A DNA stretch of 64,000 nucleotides from Paracoccus pantotrophus. GTDB taxonomy: Bacteria; Pseudomonadota; Alphaproteobacteria; Rhodobacterales; Rhodobacteraceae. Positions 21,153 to 30,156 of the stretch are shown piece after piece. The stretch covers positions 137,501 to 201,500 of the forward strand of contig NZ_CP044423.1 of the NCBI RefSeq assembly GCF_008824185.1, in the 5' to 3' direction. The notes beneath the pieces are model-generated. The model saw nothing but the letters and a program-made list of their open reading frames with translations. It had not been told where the DNA came from and did no database searches. How positions within the stretch are numbered: position 1 is the stretch's first letter; each line of letters starts with the position of its first letter. A program made the translations under genes and the position numbers.

Positions 21153-22285
21153 AATTCGCTTCGGAATTCCGCGATCCCAAGGCGGCGCGCGCACTGCTGG
21201 CCGCGATTGCCCGCCGCGCCGAGCAGATCGGCGCCAGCCGCGAAAAGCCGGTGCATATCATGGAGATCTGCGGCGGCCACACCCATTCGATCTTTCGCTA
21301 TGGTCTGGACAAGCTGGTGCATGAAGGCGTGGAATTCATCCACGGCCCCGGCTGTCCGGTTTGCGTTCTGCCGCGTGCGCGGATCGACGAATCCATCCAG
21401 ATTGCCAGGCGTCCGGGCGTCATCTTCACCACCTTTGGCGATGCGATGCGGGTGCCGGGCCGGTCGCAATCGCTGTTGCAGGCGCGGGCGGCGGGGGCGG
21501 ATATCCGCATGGTCTATTCGCCGCTGGATGCCCTGGCTCTGGCCCGGAAATACCCCGAACGCGACGTGGTGTTCTTTGGTCTGGGCTTCGAGACGACGAC
21601 CCCTTCGACCGCGCTGGCCATCCAGCAGGCCGCGCGGGAGGGGTTGGGCAATTTCAGCGTCTTCTGCAACCATATCACCGTGCCCGAACCCATCCACGCC
21701 CTGCTGAAGGATCCGCATATGGTGCTGGACGGGTTCATCGGGCCGGGTCATGTCTCGATGGTCATCGGCGTGCATCCCTATGATTTCATTGCCCGGGACT
21801 TCCAGAAACCGCTTGTCGTCGCAGGGTTCGAGCCGACCGATCTTCTGCAATCGGTGCTGATGGTGCTGGACCAGATCGCCGAGGGGCGCGCCGAGGTCGA
21901 AAACCAATATGCCCGCGTGGTCCCCGAGGAGGGCAATCCGGTCAGTCTGGCCGCCATTGCCGATGTTTATGAACGGCGCCCCAGCTTTGAATGGCGCGGT
22001 CTGGGTGAGATCGACGCCAGCGGATTGCGCATCCGCCCGAAATACGCAGCCTTCGACGCCGAGGAAAAATTCGGCATCGGCTATGCGGTGGCGCGCAACC
22101 CGGCGCCGGAACCCGAGGGCTGCGCCTGTGGCGCGGTCATGACGGGGCGGCTCAAACCGACGGCCTGCCCGCATTTCGGCAAGGGCTGCACGCCGGACAT
22201 GCCGCTGGGGGCGCTGATGGTCAGCTCGGAAGGGGCTTGCGCGGCCTATTGGCAATATGGCGGCGCGCGGGTCGCGGCGGAATAG
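21149..22285 (+). CDS. hypD: HypD, Fe-S scaffold for Fe(CN)2CO assembly
   Basis: The 378 residues include the conserved cysteine motifs 'EICGGHTHSIFRYG', 'HGPGCPVCVLP', 'GLGFETTTPSTA' and the C-terminal set that binds the [4Fe-4S] cluster ('CACGAVM', 'CPHFGKGCTPDMPLGALMVSSEG'). HypD with HypC holds the iron that receives cyanide from HypE. Confidence 0.96.
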   Translation: MKFASEFRDPKAARALLAAIARRAEQIGASREKPVHIMEICGGHTHSIFRYGLDKLVHEGVEFIHGPGCPVCVLPRARIDESIQIARRPGVIFTTFGDAMRVPGRSQSLLQARAAGADIRMVYSPLDALALARKYPERDVVFFGLGFETTTPSTALAIQQAAREGLGNFSVFCNHITVPEPIHALLKDPHMVLDGFIGPGHVSMVIGVHPYDFIARDFQKPLVVAGFEPTDLLQSVLMVLDQIAEGRAEVENQYARVVPEEGNPVSLAAIADVYERRPSFEWRGLGEIDASGLRIRPKYAAFDAEEKFGIGYAVARNPAPEPEGCACGAVMTGRLKPTACPHFGKGCTPDMPLGALMVSSEGACAAYWQYGGARVAAE

Positions 22286-22300
22286 GGGGCGGGCCAGACC

Positions 22301-23356
22301 ATGAACGCAATTGCTTTCGGAGTGCTGCGCGACAGCCATGTGACCCTGTCGCATGGCGGTGGCGGCAAGGCGATGGCCGATCTGATCGAGACCGTCTTTT
22401 TTCCCGCCTTCGGCCCCGGTTCGGGCGAAGATCAGGCGCGGCTGACGGCGGATGCGCTGTGTGAACCCGGCGCGCGGCTGGCCTTGACCACCGACAGTTT
22501 CGTGGTCACGCCGCTGGAATTTCCCGGCGGCGATATCGGCAAGCTGGCGGTCTGCGGCGCGGTGAACGATCTGGCCGTCGGCGGGGCACGACCGCTGTGG
22601 CTGTCGGCGGCGTTCATTATCGAGGAAGGCTGCGAGATCGCGCTGTTGCAGCGCGTGGTCGCCTCGATGGCGCGTGAGGCGGCGCTGGCCGGGGTGCGGA
22701 TCGTGACCGGCGACACCAAGGTCGTCGGGCGCGGATCGGCGGACGGGCTGTTCGTCACCACCTCGGGCGTCGGCGTGATCCCGGCGGGGCGCGATCTGGC
22801 TGCGGCGCGGATCAGGCCGGGCGATGTCGTGCTGGTCAATGGCGTGCTGGGCGATCATGGCGCGGCCATTCTGGCGGCGCGCGGCGATCTGGCGCTGTCG
22901 ACGGATCTGGTCTCGGACTGTCAGGGGCTTGGGCATCTGATGGAGGCGGTGCTGGCCGTCGCCCCCGGCACCCGCGCCGCTCGCGATGCGACCCGCGGGG
23001 GGCTTGCCGCGGCGCTGAATGAAATGGCGCTGGCGGCAGGGTGCGGCATCGAGATCAGGGAAGAGGCGCTGCCCTTGCGCCCCGAGGTGCGCGGGGTCTG
23101 CGAAATTCTTGGCCTTGATCCGCTCTATCTTGCCAATGAGGGAACCCTGGTCCTGTTCGTGCCCGAGGCCGAGGCTGAGGCCGCGCTGACTGCGATGCGT
23201 TCCCGCCCCGAAGGGCAGGGCGCCGCAATCATCGGCCGCGCCGTCGCCGCATCCGAGGGGGGCGCCCATACGGCCCGTGTGCAGATGGTGACCTCCTTCG
23301 GCGGGTGCCGCATCGTCGACCGCCTCGTGGGCGAACAACTGCCGCGGATCTGCTGA
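22301..23356 (+). CDS. hypE: HypE, cyanide-forming maturation protein
   Basis: HypE dehydrates the carbamoyl group placed on its C-terminal cysteine by HypF to a thiocyanate and passes CN to HypCD. The 351-residue protein has the PurM-like motifs 'LSHGGGGKAM', 'TTDSFVVTPLEFPGGDIG' and 'DATRGGLAAALNEMA', and ends in 'PRIC' with the acceptor Cys. It is the last hydrogenase gene of the window; no hupP-like gene follows. Confidence 0.96.
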   Translation: MNAIAFGVLRDSHVTLSHGGGGKAMADLIETVFFPAFGPGSGEDQARLTADALCEPGARLALTTDSFVVTPLEFPGGDIGKLAVCGAVNDLAVGGARPLWLSAAFIIEEGCEIALLQRVVASMAREAALAGVRIVTGDTKVVGRGSADGLFVTTSGVGVIPAGRDLAAARIRPGDVVLVNGVLGDHGAAILAARGDLALSTDLVSDCQGLGHLMEAVLAVAPGTRAARDATRGGLAAALNEMALAAGCGIEIREEALPLRPEVRGVCEILGLDPLYLANEGTLVLFVPEAEAEAALTAMRSRPEGQGAAIIGRAVAASEGGAHTARVQMVTSFGGCRIVDRLVGEQLPRIC

Positions 23357-23582
23357 AACGGACCCTTGCCGCCCTTGCGCGACCTCGGCAGCCCGGACGG
23401 GGTGCAGTGAGCCTGTTTCGTCATATTTGGCCGCTTTTGCACCGAGGAGAAAACCCTGCACCAACATAGGCGTAAAACCGTATGTCCTTTTTCGGCTGAA
23501 CTGTGGCGGGTGGTCGCCCTGCATTGGCTGCTTTCAAAGAGAGCTACTCGATAGGCTCCGCCTCAAGCCAGGAGGATTAACC
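23357..23582. other. intergenic region between hypE and IS remnants
   Basis: Nothing recognisable is encoded here. It marks the boundary between the collinear hydrogenase locus and mobile-element debris. Confidence 0.5.
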
Positions 23583-23668
23583 ATGCAGGGGAATAGCGAA
23601 CATTCCATCGGATTGAATGTTTCGAAGAATAACCACGTCATTGCAGTGGCCGAGGGTGGTCGGGGCGT
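23583..23668 (+). pseudogene. N-terminal scrap of an IS110-family transposase
   Basis: After AGGAGG, an ATG opens 'HSIGLNVSKNNHVIAVAEGGRG', resembling the first strand of the IS110 DEDD transposase fold (usually 'IGLDVSKD...'). The first catalytic Asp is Asn here, and similarity stops after about 28 residues, where other DNA begins. The call is tentative because the match is short. Confidence 0.4.
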
Positions 23669-23957
23669 GTATGGATGTATATGGACCTCGCCTGATTGCA
23701 ACGGTCTGGTTGGCTCTGGTTCAGAACTCGCCATTGCGGACGTATATCCGGCTTCTGTGAACGGCCCGATCCTTCGTCGCCGCGAGCCCCGATGGATTTC
23801 CGCGCGCTTCCTCCTCAATGCCCCCGTGACATCGGCCTCCGCCGTGCCGGTCCACACATCAGGTTCTGGAAGCGATGGGAGCGACTCTTTCACCATCTCC
23901 AGCCATGTTGCTGCAATGTTCCGTTAGCCTCCGTCCCGTGACGATCGCGCAGCCGGT

Positions 23958-24496
23958 TCAGCCAGCCGCGGCGACTTGCGCCGGTCGATAGTCTTCGTCA
24001 CCTGCAAGAAGCGACCACACGACCCGGGCGTTCTTGTTCGCCAAAGCGACAGCCACGATGTTCGGATGCCGCGGTTCCCGCATACGATCAATCCACTGGC
24101 TTCTGGGATCGGTCTTGCCATGGGCTTTGCCGAGAACGGCGCGCGCGCCGTGGATCATCAAAGTGCGCAGGTATCGATCACCCCGTTTGCTGATGCCGAA
24201 CAGGCGAGACTTCCCGCCACTTGATCGCTGTTTCGGAACCAGTCCGAGCCAAGCGGCAAACTGACGCCCGTTCCTGAAGCAGCTCCGGTCGCCGACCGCC
24301 GCGACCAGTGCGGTTGCAGTGACCGGCCCGATGCCCTCGACTTGCCCGATACGCTGGCATGCCTTGTCGGTTCGGAAAACAGCGCGGATCCTGCGACTGC
24401 AGGACGCGATGCGCCGATCAAGTCTGGCCAGTTCCTCATGAATTTCCCGCGCGAGGTCGCGAATCAGGTGGCTGGTATCACGGGCAATCACGGCGC
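23958..24496 (-). pseudogene. IS110/IS1111-family transposase, C-terminal part only
   Basis: The minus strand encodes about 180 residues of an IS116/IS110/IS902 C-terminal domain: 'VEGIGPVTATALVAAVGD', 'FAAWLGLVPKQRSSGGKSRL', 'GISKRGDRYLRTLMIHGARAVL'. The N-terminal DEDD half is missing because the gene runs into the IS5-type element near 24497. The 280 bp beyond its stop look like the non-coding tail of the same element. Confidence 0.85.
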
Positions 24497-24502
24497 GTGA
24501 CA

Positions 24503-25545
24503 ATGGCGCATATGGGTTTCTTTGATCTTTCAGACCGCTACGCAAGCCTGGATGCCAAGCGTGACCCGCTGGTCGAGATCGATGCCATCGTGCCGTGGGA
24601 GGAGTTCAGGCCGACGCTTGAAGGTGTCTGGCGCACGCCTGAGGCGGCGCGCAAATCGCGGGCTGAGCGCAAGCCGATGGACGCGGTGGTGATGTCAAGA
24701 CGCTGCTTCTGGGCGCCCTCTACAACCTGTCCGACGACCAGATCGAGTATCAGGTCCGCGACCGGCTGTCCTTCATGCGGTTCCTTGGTCTGGGGCTGGA
24801 GGACCGCGTACCCGATGCCAAGACCGTCTGGCTCTATCGCGAGGGGTTGGCGCAGGCGGGCATGGTCGAGGCGCTGTTTCAGCAGTTCGACGGCTATCTG
24901 GCGCGGCAGGGCTACATCGCGCGGGGCGGCCAGATCCTGGATGCCTCCATCGTGCCGGTGCCGAAGAACCACAACACGCGGGATGAAAACCGAGCGATCA
25001 AGGCCGACGAGGAGCCCGAGGGCTGGTCCGACAAGCCGGCCAAGCGATCGCAGAAGGACGTGGATGCCCGCTGGACCAAGAAGCACGGGAAATCCCACTA
25101 CGGCTACAAGAACCATGTCAACGTGGACCGCCAGCACAAGCTGGTGCGGCGTTACCATGTCAGCGATGCGGCCCTGCATGACAGCCAGGCAGTGGATCAT
25201 CTGCTGATGAAGGGCAACACCGGCGCAGGGGTCTGGGCTGATCCGGCGTATCGGTCCGCAGAGATGGAGGCGAGGCTCCGCGCATCCAGGCTGAAGAGCC
25301 ACGTCCACCGCAAGGGCAAGCGGGGCAAGCCACTGACCGAACAAGGCATGGCCAGCAACCGGACGAAATCCACCGTGCGTGCCCGGGTCGAGCATGTCTT
25401 CGGCGCGCAGACCAACGACATGGGCGGCACGCTGGTGCGCACCATTGGCTTGATGAGGGCGAAGGCCAAGATCGGGATGAAGAACCTCGCCTACAACATG
25501 CGTCGCCTCGTCCAGCTGCGCAGTCTGAACCCCTGCCCGGCGTGA
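24503..25545 (+). pseudogene. IS5-family transposase, frameshifted
   Basis: The first 60-65 residues ('MGFFDLSDRYASLDAKRDPL...GVWRTPEAARKS') and the rest ('FLGLGLEDRVPDAKTVWLYREGL', 'ILDASIVPVPK', 'WTKKHGKSHYGYKNHVNVD', 'RARVEHVFG') are the N- and C-terminal parts of one IS5-type DDE transposase. They are in different frames: near 24693-24696 'atgtcaag' replaces the expected 'atgttcaag', one T short. DDE residues lie in the second frame. The left end abuts the cut IS110 gene; terminal inverted repeats were not identified, so element borders are not given. Confidence 0.85.
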
Positions 25546-25889
25546 TCCGGGCGTGGACGTCAGGCCGAGAGGGCCGAAGCACGCCGTGACCGGGCGGAAC
25601 GGCGGCTGATCACGCCCCCGAACATCCTGACAAGCCGTTCTCGGCAGGTTTCAGGCAGCGAGGCAGGCCTCGATCAGCGGGAAGCGGTGAAAAATCGAGG
25701 TGCCCTACAGATACCGGACAGCCTGTCCATATCCGGGGATATCCCCCGGCAGTCACGCCATAGGGATATTCTGCATCACCTGTCCGTGAAGGGGCGGAGG
25801 CGCGGGGTCGTAAGAGTTTTCTGTGCTCGTGGTCGCGGCCAGAGAAAACGTCCGACCAGACGAGATTGCTGGGGTTTCATCATACAAGA
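25546..25889. promoter_or_regulatory. palindrome-rich leader of the regulator-azlCD operon
   Basis: No gene is supported. After the presumed IS5 3' end there are two tight dyads: ggacag-c-ctgtcc at 25716-25728 and a near-palindrome ccggggatatcccccgg at 25733-25749. Neither has a T tract, so protein binding is likelier than termination. Confidence 0.4.
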
Positions 25890-25909
25890 TTTTCCGCCAT
25901 AATGGAAAA
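25890..25909. promoter_or_regulatory. candidate operator of the XRE fusion regulator
   Basis: The inverted repeat ttttcc-N8-ggaaaa lies 28 nt before the start codon, flanked by catcat/atgatg half-matches that extend the dyad. XRE regulators usually bind such dyads next to their own gene, so autoregulation is inferred. Confidence 0.5.
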
Positions 25910-25937
25910 GTGATGATGGTCGCAAGGTCGCGAGGCA

Positions 25938-27896
25938 ATGACGTTTAATCCTTCCTTATCGAGTGCGCTCGGAAGCAAGCTTTCACAACTTCGTCGCAAA
26001 CGGGGTCTGACCCTTGATGGCCTGGCCGAGCTCAGTCTGGTCAGCCGCGCAGCAATTTCAGCGCTCGAACAGGGTAATGGTAACCCACGTGTGCAAACCC
26101 TCTGGAATCTCGCTGATGCACTGGGGGTTAATTTCAGCACGTTGCTTGATGACTCCACCGACACAATTGTTTCCGATGAAGACGGAATCAGAGTTCGTCT
26201 GCTCGAACGGCAAACCTCCCCCAAGATGGTGGAAGTCTTCCTGATGGAGCTTCCTCCAGGTGGGGCTCGTTATGCGAAAGCTCATCCCAGGGATGTTCGC
26301 GAGCACATCGTCGTGCTGGCAGGAGAAATGCGGGCAGGTCCCAGCGAAGCTCCCAGCCTTCTGAGGTCGGGTCAGTCAATTTCGTTCGCAGCCGACACGC
26401 CCCATCTGTATGCCGGAGGCGAGAGCCCGTCGAGGGCTATCGTCACGGTAGTCTATCCGGAGCCGAGCTACGCATCTGGCCCTGATCGCGATCTGGCATG
26501 GCCCGGAAATGCGGGAGAATGGGATGCGGTTTCAGCCCTGCTCGCGCGCGCCGCAATCGAGGTGCAGAACGGCCTTGAAGTCAACGTGACCACGTTCGGA
26601 CCGCCGGTTCCCGAGGCAAAGCGAGCGCATCGCGAGCTTGCTAAAGTCGTCGAAGGGCTTTTTCCATCACCGGTAATCCGACGGTTTGTGACCTGCGAAC
26701 TTGGCCCTTCCGTTGTGTCGCTCTACCGGCCTGCCCAAATGTCGCATCTCGGCGCGTGTCCTCCCACTTTTTCGAGTAATCTTGCAAGGAGATGCTGGGG
26801 TTATGCAGAAAGCGCGCTGGAACCTGCCTCCGCTTCCCGGGTCGAGGAGTGGAGCAAGCTGTCGCTACAGCCGGGACCGATCGTTGAGACCTCATTGCTG
26901 GCCGAACTATGCACTCGTGCCGGTCGCGCAACCGTACCTTACGGGGTTGGCAGTTCGTTACATGAAAAGACTGTCAGGGCAGATGCGTCTCAAAGGCTTT
27001 TTGAAGCCCGTATCGATGTAGATGCATATGAAAGCTATGAACTGGTCCACCCTGCCTATGCACGGCAAACGCTGGCGGTTGCGGCCCAGCTGCCAGCCGA
27101 AACAGAGCAGGCCGGACCTCGGATACTCGACATAGGGACCGGCCCCGGACTGCCGTTAGCTATGTTGCTGGAATTGCGGCCTGATATTCGTGCCGTGGCC
27201 GTCGATCCGAGCGACGTTGCGTTCGGCCACCTGTCGAGGCGATTTTCTGGGAATGGCAATGTTGAGGTAATTCACGGCTCCGTCACGGAGTTAGGTGAGC
27301 CGGAAAAGCCGTTCGATTGCGCGGTTTCCATCGGAGCATCGCATCACCTCGATACGGCCGCGTTTCTGTGTTCTATCCGAGATCAATTGAAATCAGGCGC
27401 ACGTTTAATCATTGCCGATGAATTGATTGCGCCTTACAACACGCTCGAGCAGCGTCAGTGCCGATTACTCAGGCATCACCTTTGGTACGTGCTGGATACG
27501 CTGGTCAGCCTGCCAAGCGATGCCGATTCCGCCGATGTACGCACGGCCGAGCGGCTAGCGACGGTTCTTCCGCTTGCGTCAGCTTTCGCCCACAAGGGTA
27601 ATCACGATGCAGCAATGCGCCTGACCCGTGACGTTTATGAGGAGGTCAGCGAGTTGAAGCGGCCTGTGGTCCCTTCGACCCCTCTCGCGGTATTTTCACG
27701 TTTCCATCTGCTTGAGTTGCAGGCCCTGATTGCCGGACTGGATTACGAGGTCGAGCAGAAAACCCATCCCGGCCGTTTCATCGCGCTGGCAAATGCCTGC
27801 GGTCTGGATCTGGCACACCACCGGAGAATATATGCCACCGATGGCGACGGACATCTGGATGGTGGGACGCATCTTTTCGTATTCGAGGCCCGCTAA
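25938..27896 (+). CDS. XRE-cupin regulator fused to a SAM methyltransferase
   Basis: The 652-residue protein has three recognisable parts. Residues 12-69 are a Cro/C1-type HTH ('LRRKRGLTLDGLAELSLVSRAAIS'-like region), residues 90-175 a cupin sensor domain as in the common XRE-cupin regulators, and residues about 390-500 a class I methyltransferase fold with motif I 'ILDIGTGPGLPLAM' (396-409) and 'AVDPSD'. The intervening 200 residues and the C-terminal 150 are unrecognised. The stop overlaps azlC (TAATG), linking it to export of a branched-chain or related amino acid. Base and codon use are more AT-rich than the hup genes, suggesting transfer. Whether the methyltransferase acts on a small molecule or a macromolecule is unknown. 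Confidence 0.8.
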   Translation: MTFNPSLSSALGSKLSQLRRKRGLTLDGLAELSLVSRAAISALEQGNGNPRVQTLWNLADALGVNFSTLLDDSTDTIVSDEDGIRVRLLERQTSPKMVEVFLMELPPGGARYAKAHPRDVREHIVVLAGEMRAGPSEAPSLLRSGQSISFAADTPHLYAGGESPSRAIVTVVYPEPSYASGPDRDLAWPGNAGEWDAVSALLARAAIEVQNGLEVNVTTFGPPVPEAKRAHRELAKVVEGLFPSPVIRRFVTCELGPSVVSLYRPAQMSHLGACPPTFSSNLARRCWGYAESALEPASASRVEEWSKLSLQPGPIVETSLLAELCTRAGRATVPYGVGSSLHEKTVRADASQRLFEARIDVDAYESYELVHPAYARQTLAVAAQLPAETEQAGPRILDIGTGPGLPLAMLLELRPDIRAVAVDPSDVAFGHLSRRFSGNGNVEVIHGSVTELGEPEKPFDCAVSIGASHHLDTAAFLCSIRDQLKSGARLIIADELIAPYNTLEQRQCRLLRHHLWYVLDTLVSLPSDADSADVRTAERLATVLPLASAFAHKGNHDAAMRLTRDVYEEVSELKRPVVPSTPLAVFSRFHLLELQALIAGLDYEVEQKTHPGRFIALANACGLDLAHHRRIYATDGDGHLDGGTHLFVFEAR

Positions 27897-28573
27897 TGTC
27901 TTCGATTTCCTCTTTTCTCAATGGTGTTCGTGCGGCGTTGCCGATAGCAGCTGCCTATGTGCCGGTGGCATTCACACTGGGCGCCGCCTCATCCCAGCTG
28001 GGATTTGCGCCCGTAGAGAGTGCGTTGTGGTCTCTGGTGATGTTCTCAGGAGCGAATCAAGCGCTTCTGCTGAGTTCTCTGGTAGCAGGGACCCCGCTTG
28101 TTCTGGTCGCCTTCTTATGTGCAATTGCCAGCTTCAGGCACATTCTCTACGGAATTGTGCTGGCGGACCGCGTACCAGAGGAATCAGCCGTCAGGTTCCT
28201 GTTCGGCTATGGACTGACAGATGAAGTATTTGCTACTGTAGTCGGCACGGATCGCGATTCATCCCGAAAACTGGCGGTTAACTGGCTTATTGGTCTGGCG
28301 CTGACCGCACTTGTAGTCTGGGTGATCGGCACAGGAGTTGGCAGTACCGTTGGCGACGCGCTTGAGGCTGCCTCACCGAAGGTCCAGGGTGCCCTGAACT
28401 TTGCTCTTCCTGCCCTGTTTCTTGCGCTTGTTTGGTCAATGGCAAGTCGCAGCACCCTGGTCCGAATGATGATGGCAAGTGCCATTGCCATTGGCTTCGT
28501 CAGCTTCGGCCACCCGCAGTTGGCGATCCCGGCTGGCGCTGTTGCGGCCCTTTTTCCGGTGCGTTCCCAATGA
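27896..28573 (+). CDS. azlC: AzlC-family branched-chain amino acid exporter, large subunit
   Basis: The 225-residue integral membrane protein matches AzlC ('ALPIAAAYVPVAFTLGAASSQLG', 'LWSLVMFSGANQALLLSSL', 'FRHILYGIVLADRVP'). AzlC and AzlD together export branched-chain amino acids or analogues such as 4-azaleucine. It overlaps both the upstream regulator gene and azlD by a few bases, so the three form one operon. Confidence 0.9.
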   Translation: MSSISSFLNGVRAALPIAAAYVPVAFTLGAASSQLGFAPVESALWSLVMFSGANQALLLSSLVAGTPLVLVAFLCAIASFRHILYGIVLADRVPEESAVRFLFGYGLTDEVFATVVGTDRDSSRKLAVNWLIGLALTALVVWVIGTGVGSTVGDALEAASPKVQGALNFALPALFLALVWSMASRSTLVRMMMASAIAIGFVSFGHPQLAIPAGAVAALFPVRSQ

Positions 28574-28887
28574 TTATGGAATTGTGGGTCGCTATCATGG
28601 CAATCGGGGTTTGCACGGGCGCAACCCGCATCGCGCCATTGTTTTTTGCTGGACGCAGGAAGGAAAATGACGTCCGGCGTCCAGCGTGGCTGAATTCCCT
28701 GGGCCCGTGTTTGCTCGCTGCTATGGCCGTCGTGGTTATCCTGCCTGCAGTTCAGTCTTCGGTGCGAGAAGAATCGATAACGCCCACTGCCATATCCTTT
28801 GCGGTTGTGGCGGCAGTTATGATTATTCGCCGTGACCCCGGACTGGCGACAATCGGAGGGATGCTCGCATATTTCCTGCTAAGTTAG
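28570..28887 (+). CDS. azlD: AzlD-family exporter, small subunit
   Basis: The 105-residue protein has about four helices and the AzlD pattern 'GVCTGATRIAPLFFAGRR...PAWLNSLGPCLLAAMAVVVILP'. The ATG at 28570 overlaps the azlC stop (ATGA); the open frame extends further upstream but that part is shadow of azlC. It completes the AzlCD pair. Confidence 0.88.
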   Translation: MIMELWVAIMAIGVCTGATRIAPLFFAGRRKENDVRRPAWLNSLGPCLLAAMAVVVILPAVQSSVREESITPTAISFAVVAAVMIIRRDPGLATIGGMLAYFLLS

Positions 28888-29267
28888 ACCTATGCACCGC
28901 CGCCAGATGCACGGCACAAGTGTCACGCTGACTTGCGGATAAAATCCAGTAGCAATTTCAGTGCGCTAGCTTTCGTCTATGGGAATCGAACTCGACAAGC
29001 TGGATTAAAAGACCGACCTGATGCTCAAGCATCATGGCGGACGCGACCCTTATCGTGCTGATGCCGGCTCTGGAGTAGAGGACGCATGCGCTCTTGGCGT
29101 GTGGTGTCTGATGACGGTCAGGCCTTCCTGATGCACTGGTGTTTTCGGTGGGTGAAATCAGCGGCGCAGGTCGTTGGAGATCGGCCCGGCGCGCTGGCCA
29201 GTCCAACGGCTGATTGTGGAGGTAGCAGACGGCCTCTTCAAAGGGGGAAACCGATGGAGCAGGAATA
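28888..29267. other. gene-free stretch left of IS66
   Basis: Short open frames on both strands show no recognisable family and no ribosome binding sites. The region ends exactly at the IS66 left inverted repeat. Confidence 0.5.
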
Positions 29268-29290
29268 GTAACGGCCCGATTGTTACCGCC
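29268..29290 (+). repeat. IS66 left terminal inverted repeat
   Basis: It starts gtaacggcccgattgttacc and pairs with the right end at 32074-32096. Confidence 0.88.
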
Positions 29291-29321
29291 TGCCTGAGTT
29301 TGGGCTGATGGATTAAGGCAC

Positions 29322-29750
29322 GTGCATAGTGACGTCGTTAATGACGTGTCTTATGCGGGTGTGGGGATGCGGGGCGATATTCTTGGACTGGAGCGGCGGC
29401 GGCGGTGGAGCGACGAGGAGAAGCTCGAGATCGTTTTGTCGGTCGGCGTGGACGGGGCGACGGTGACGCAGGTTGCACAGCGGCACGATGTGACGCGGCA
29501 GCAAATCTATGCCTGGCGGCACCAACTGAAGAAGAAGGGCGTGGTTTCGGCGTCTCCGGAGACGCTGTTTCTGCCGGTTGGATTGGACCGGCCCACGGAA
29601 TTGGTGATGCAGACAGCGGCCATCTGCACAGGAGCGCCTCGGCCTGCCCAGATCGAGTTGCAGTTGGCGAATGGTCGCTGCCTGCGCTTCGATCCGGCTC
29701 TGGATACCGTGACGCTGACACATGTGATCCGTGCGGTGGAAGGGGCATGA
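29322..29750 (+). CDS. tnpA: IS66 TnpA (HTH accessory protein)
   Basis: The 142-residue protein has an N-terminal HTH ('RWSDEEKLEIVLSVGVDGATVTQVAQRHDVTRQQIYAWRH' region, about 25-65), as in IS66 OrfA/IS3-type OrfA proteins. It is required with TnpB for IS66 transposition. It overlaps tnpB by 4 nt. Confidence 0.88.
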   Translation: MHSDVVNDVSYAGVGMRGDILGLERRRRWSDEEKLEIVLSVGVDGATVTQVAQRHDVTRQQIYAWRHQLKKKGVVSASPETLFLPVGLDRPTELVMQTAAICTGAPRPAQIELQLANGRCLRFDPALDTVTLTHVIRAVEGA

Positions 29751-30094
29751 TCGGGCCGGGAACCGGCGTTCGTGTCTATCTGGCCTGCGGCGTGACCGAC
29801 ATGAGGAAGGGAATCTCCGGGCTGGCTGCACTTGCCCAGGATGTTCTGCGCCAGAAGCCGGCCGGCGGTGCGGTTTTTGCATTCCGCGGGCGTCGCGGCG
29901 ACAGGTTGAAATTGCTTCATTGGGATGGTCAGGGCTTCTGCCTGTATTACAAGGTGCTGGAGAAGGGGCGCTTTCCCTGGCCGATGCGCGGGGATGGTGC
30001 GGTTCGCCTGACCTCGGCGCAGCTGGCCATGCTGTGGGAAGGCATTGACTGGCGCAGGCCGGATTGGGGCGCGCCACCGGCCCGGGTGGGCTGA
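29747..30094 (+). CDS. tnpB: IS66 TnpB (IS66 Orf2)
   Basis: The 115-residue protein has the family hallmarks 'VYLACGVTDMRKGISGLAAL', 'FAFRGRRGDRLKLLHWDGQGFCLYYK' and 'KGRFPWP'. It is essential but of unknown biochemical role. The start overlaps the tnpA stop (ATGA). Confidence 0.92.
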   Translation: MIGPGTGVRVYLACGVTDMRKGISGLAALAQDVLRQKPAGGAVFAFRGRRGDRLKLLHWDGQGFCLYYKVLEKGRFPWPMRGDGAVRLTSAQLAMLWEGIDWRRPDWGAPPARVG

Positions 30095-30156
30095 TTTACC
30101 CTGCTAAAACGCCTTGTTTTTATGGCAATTTTGCCTGCCTTGTGGTAGGTGGGCGC

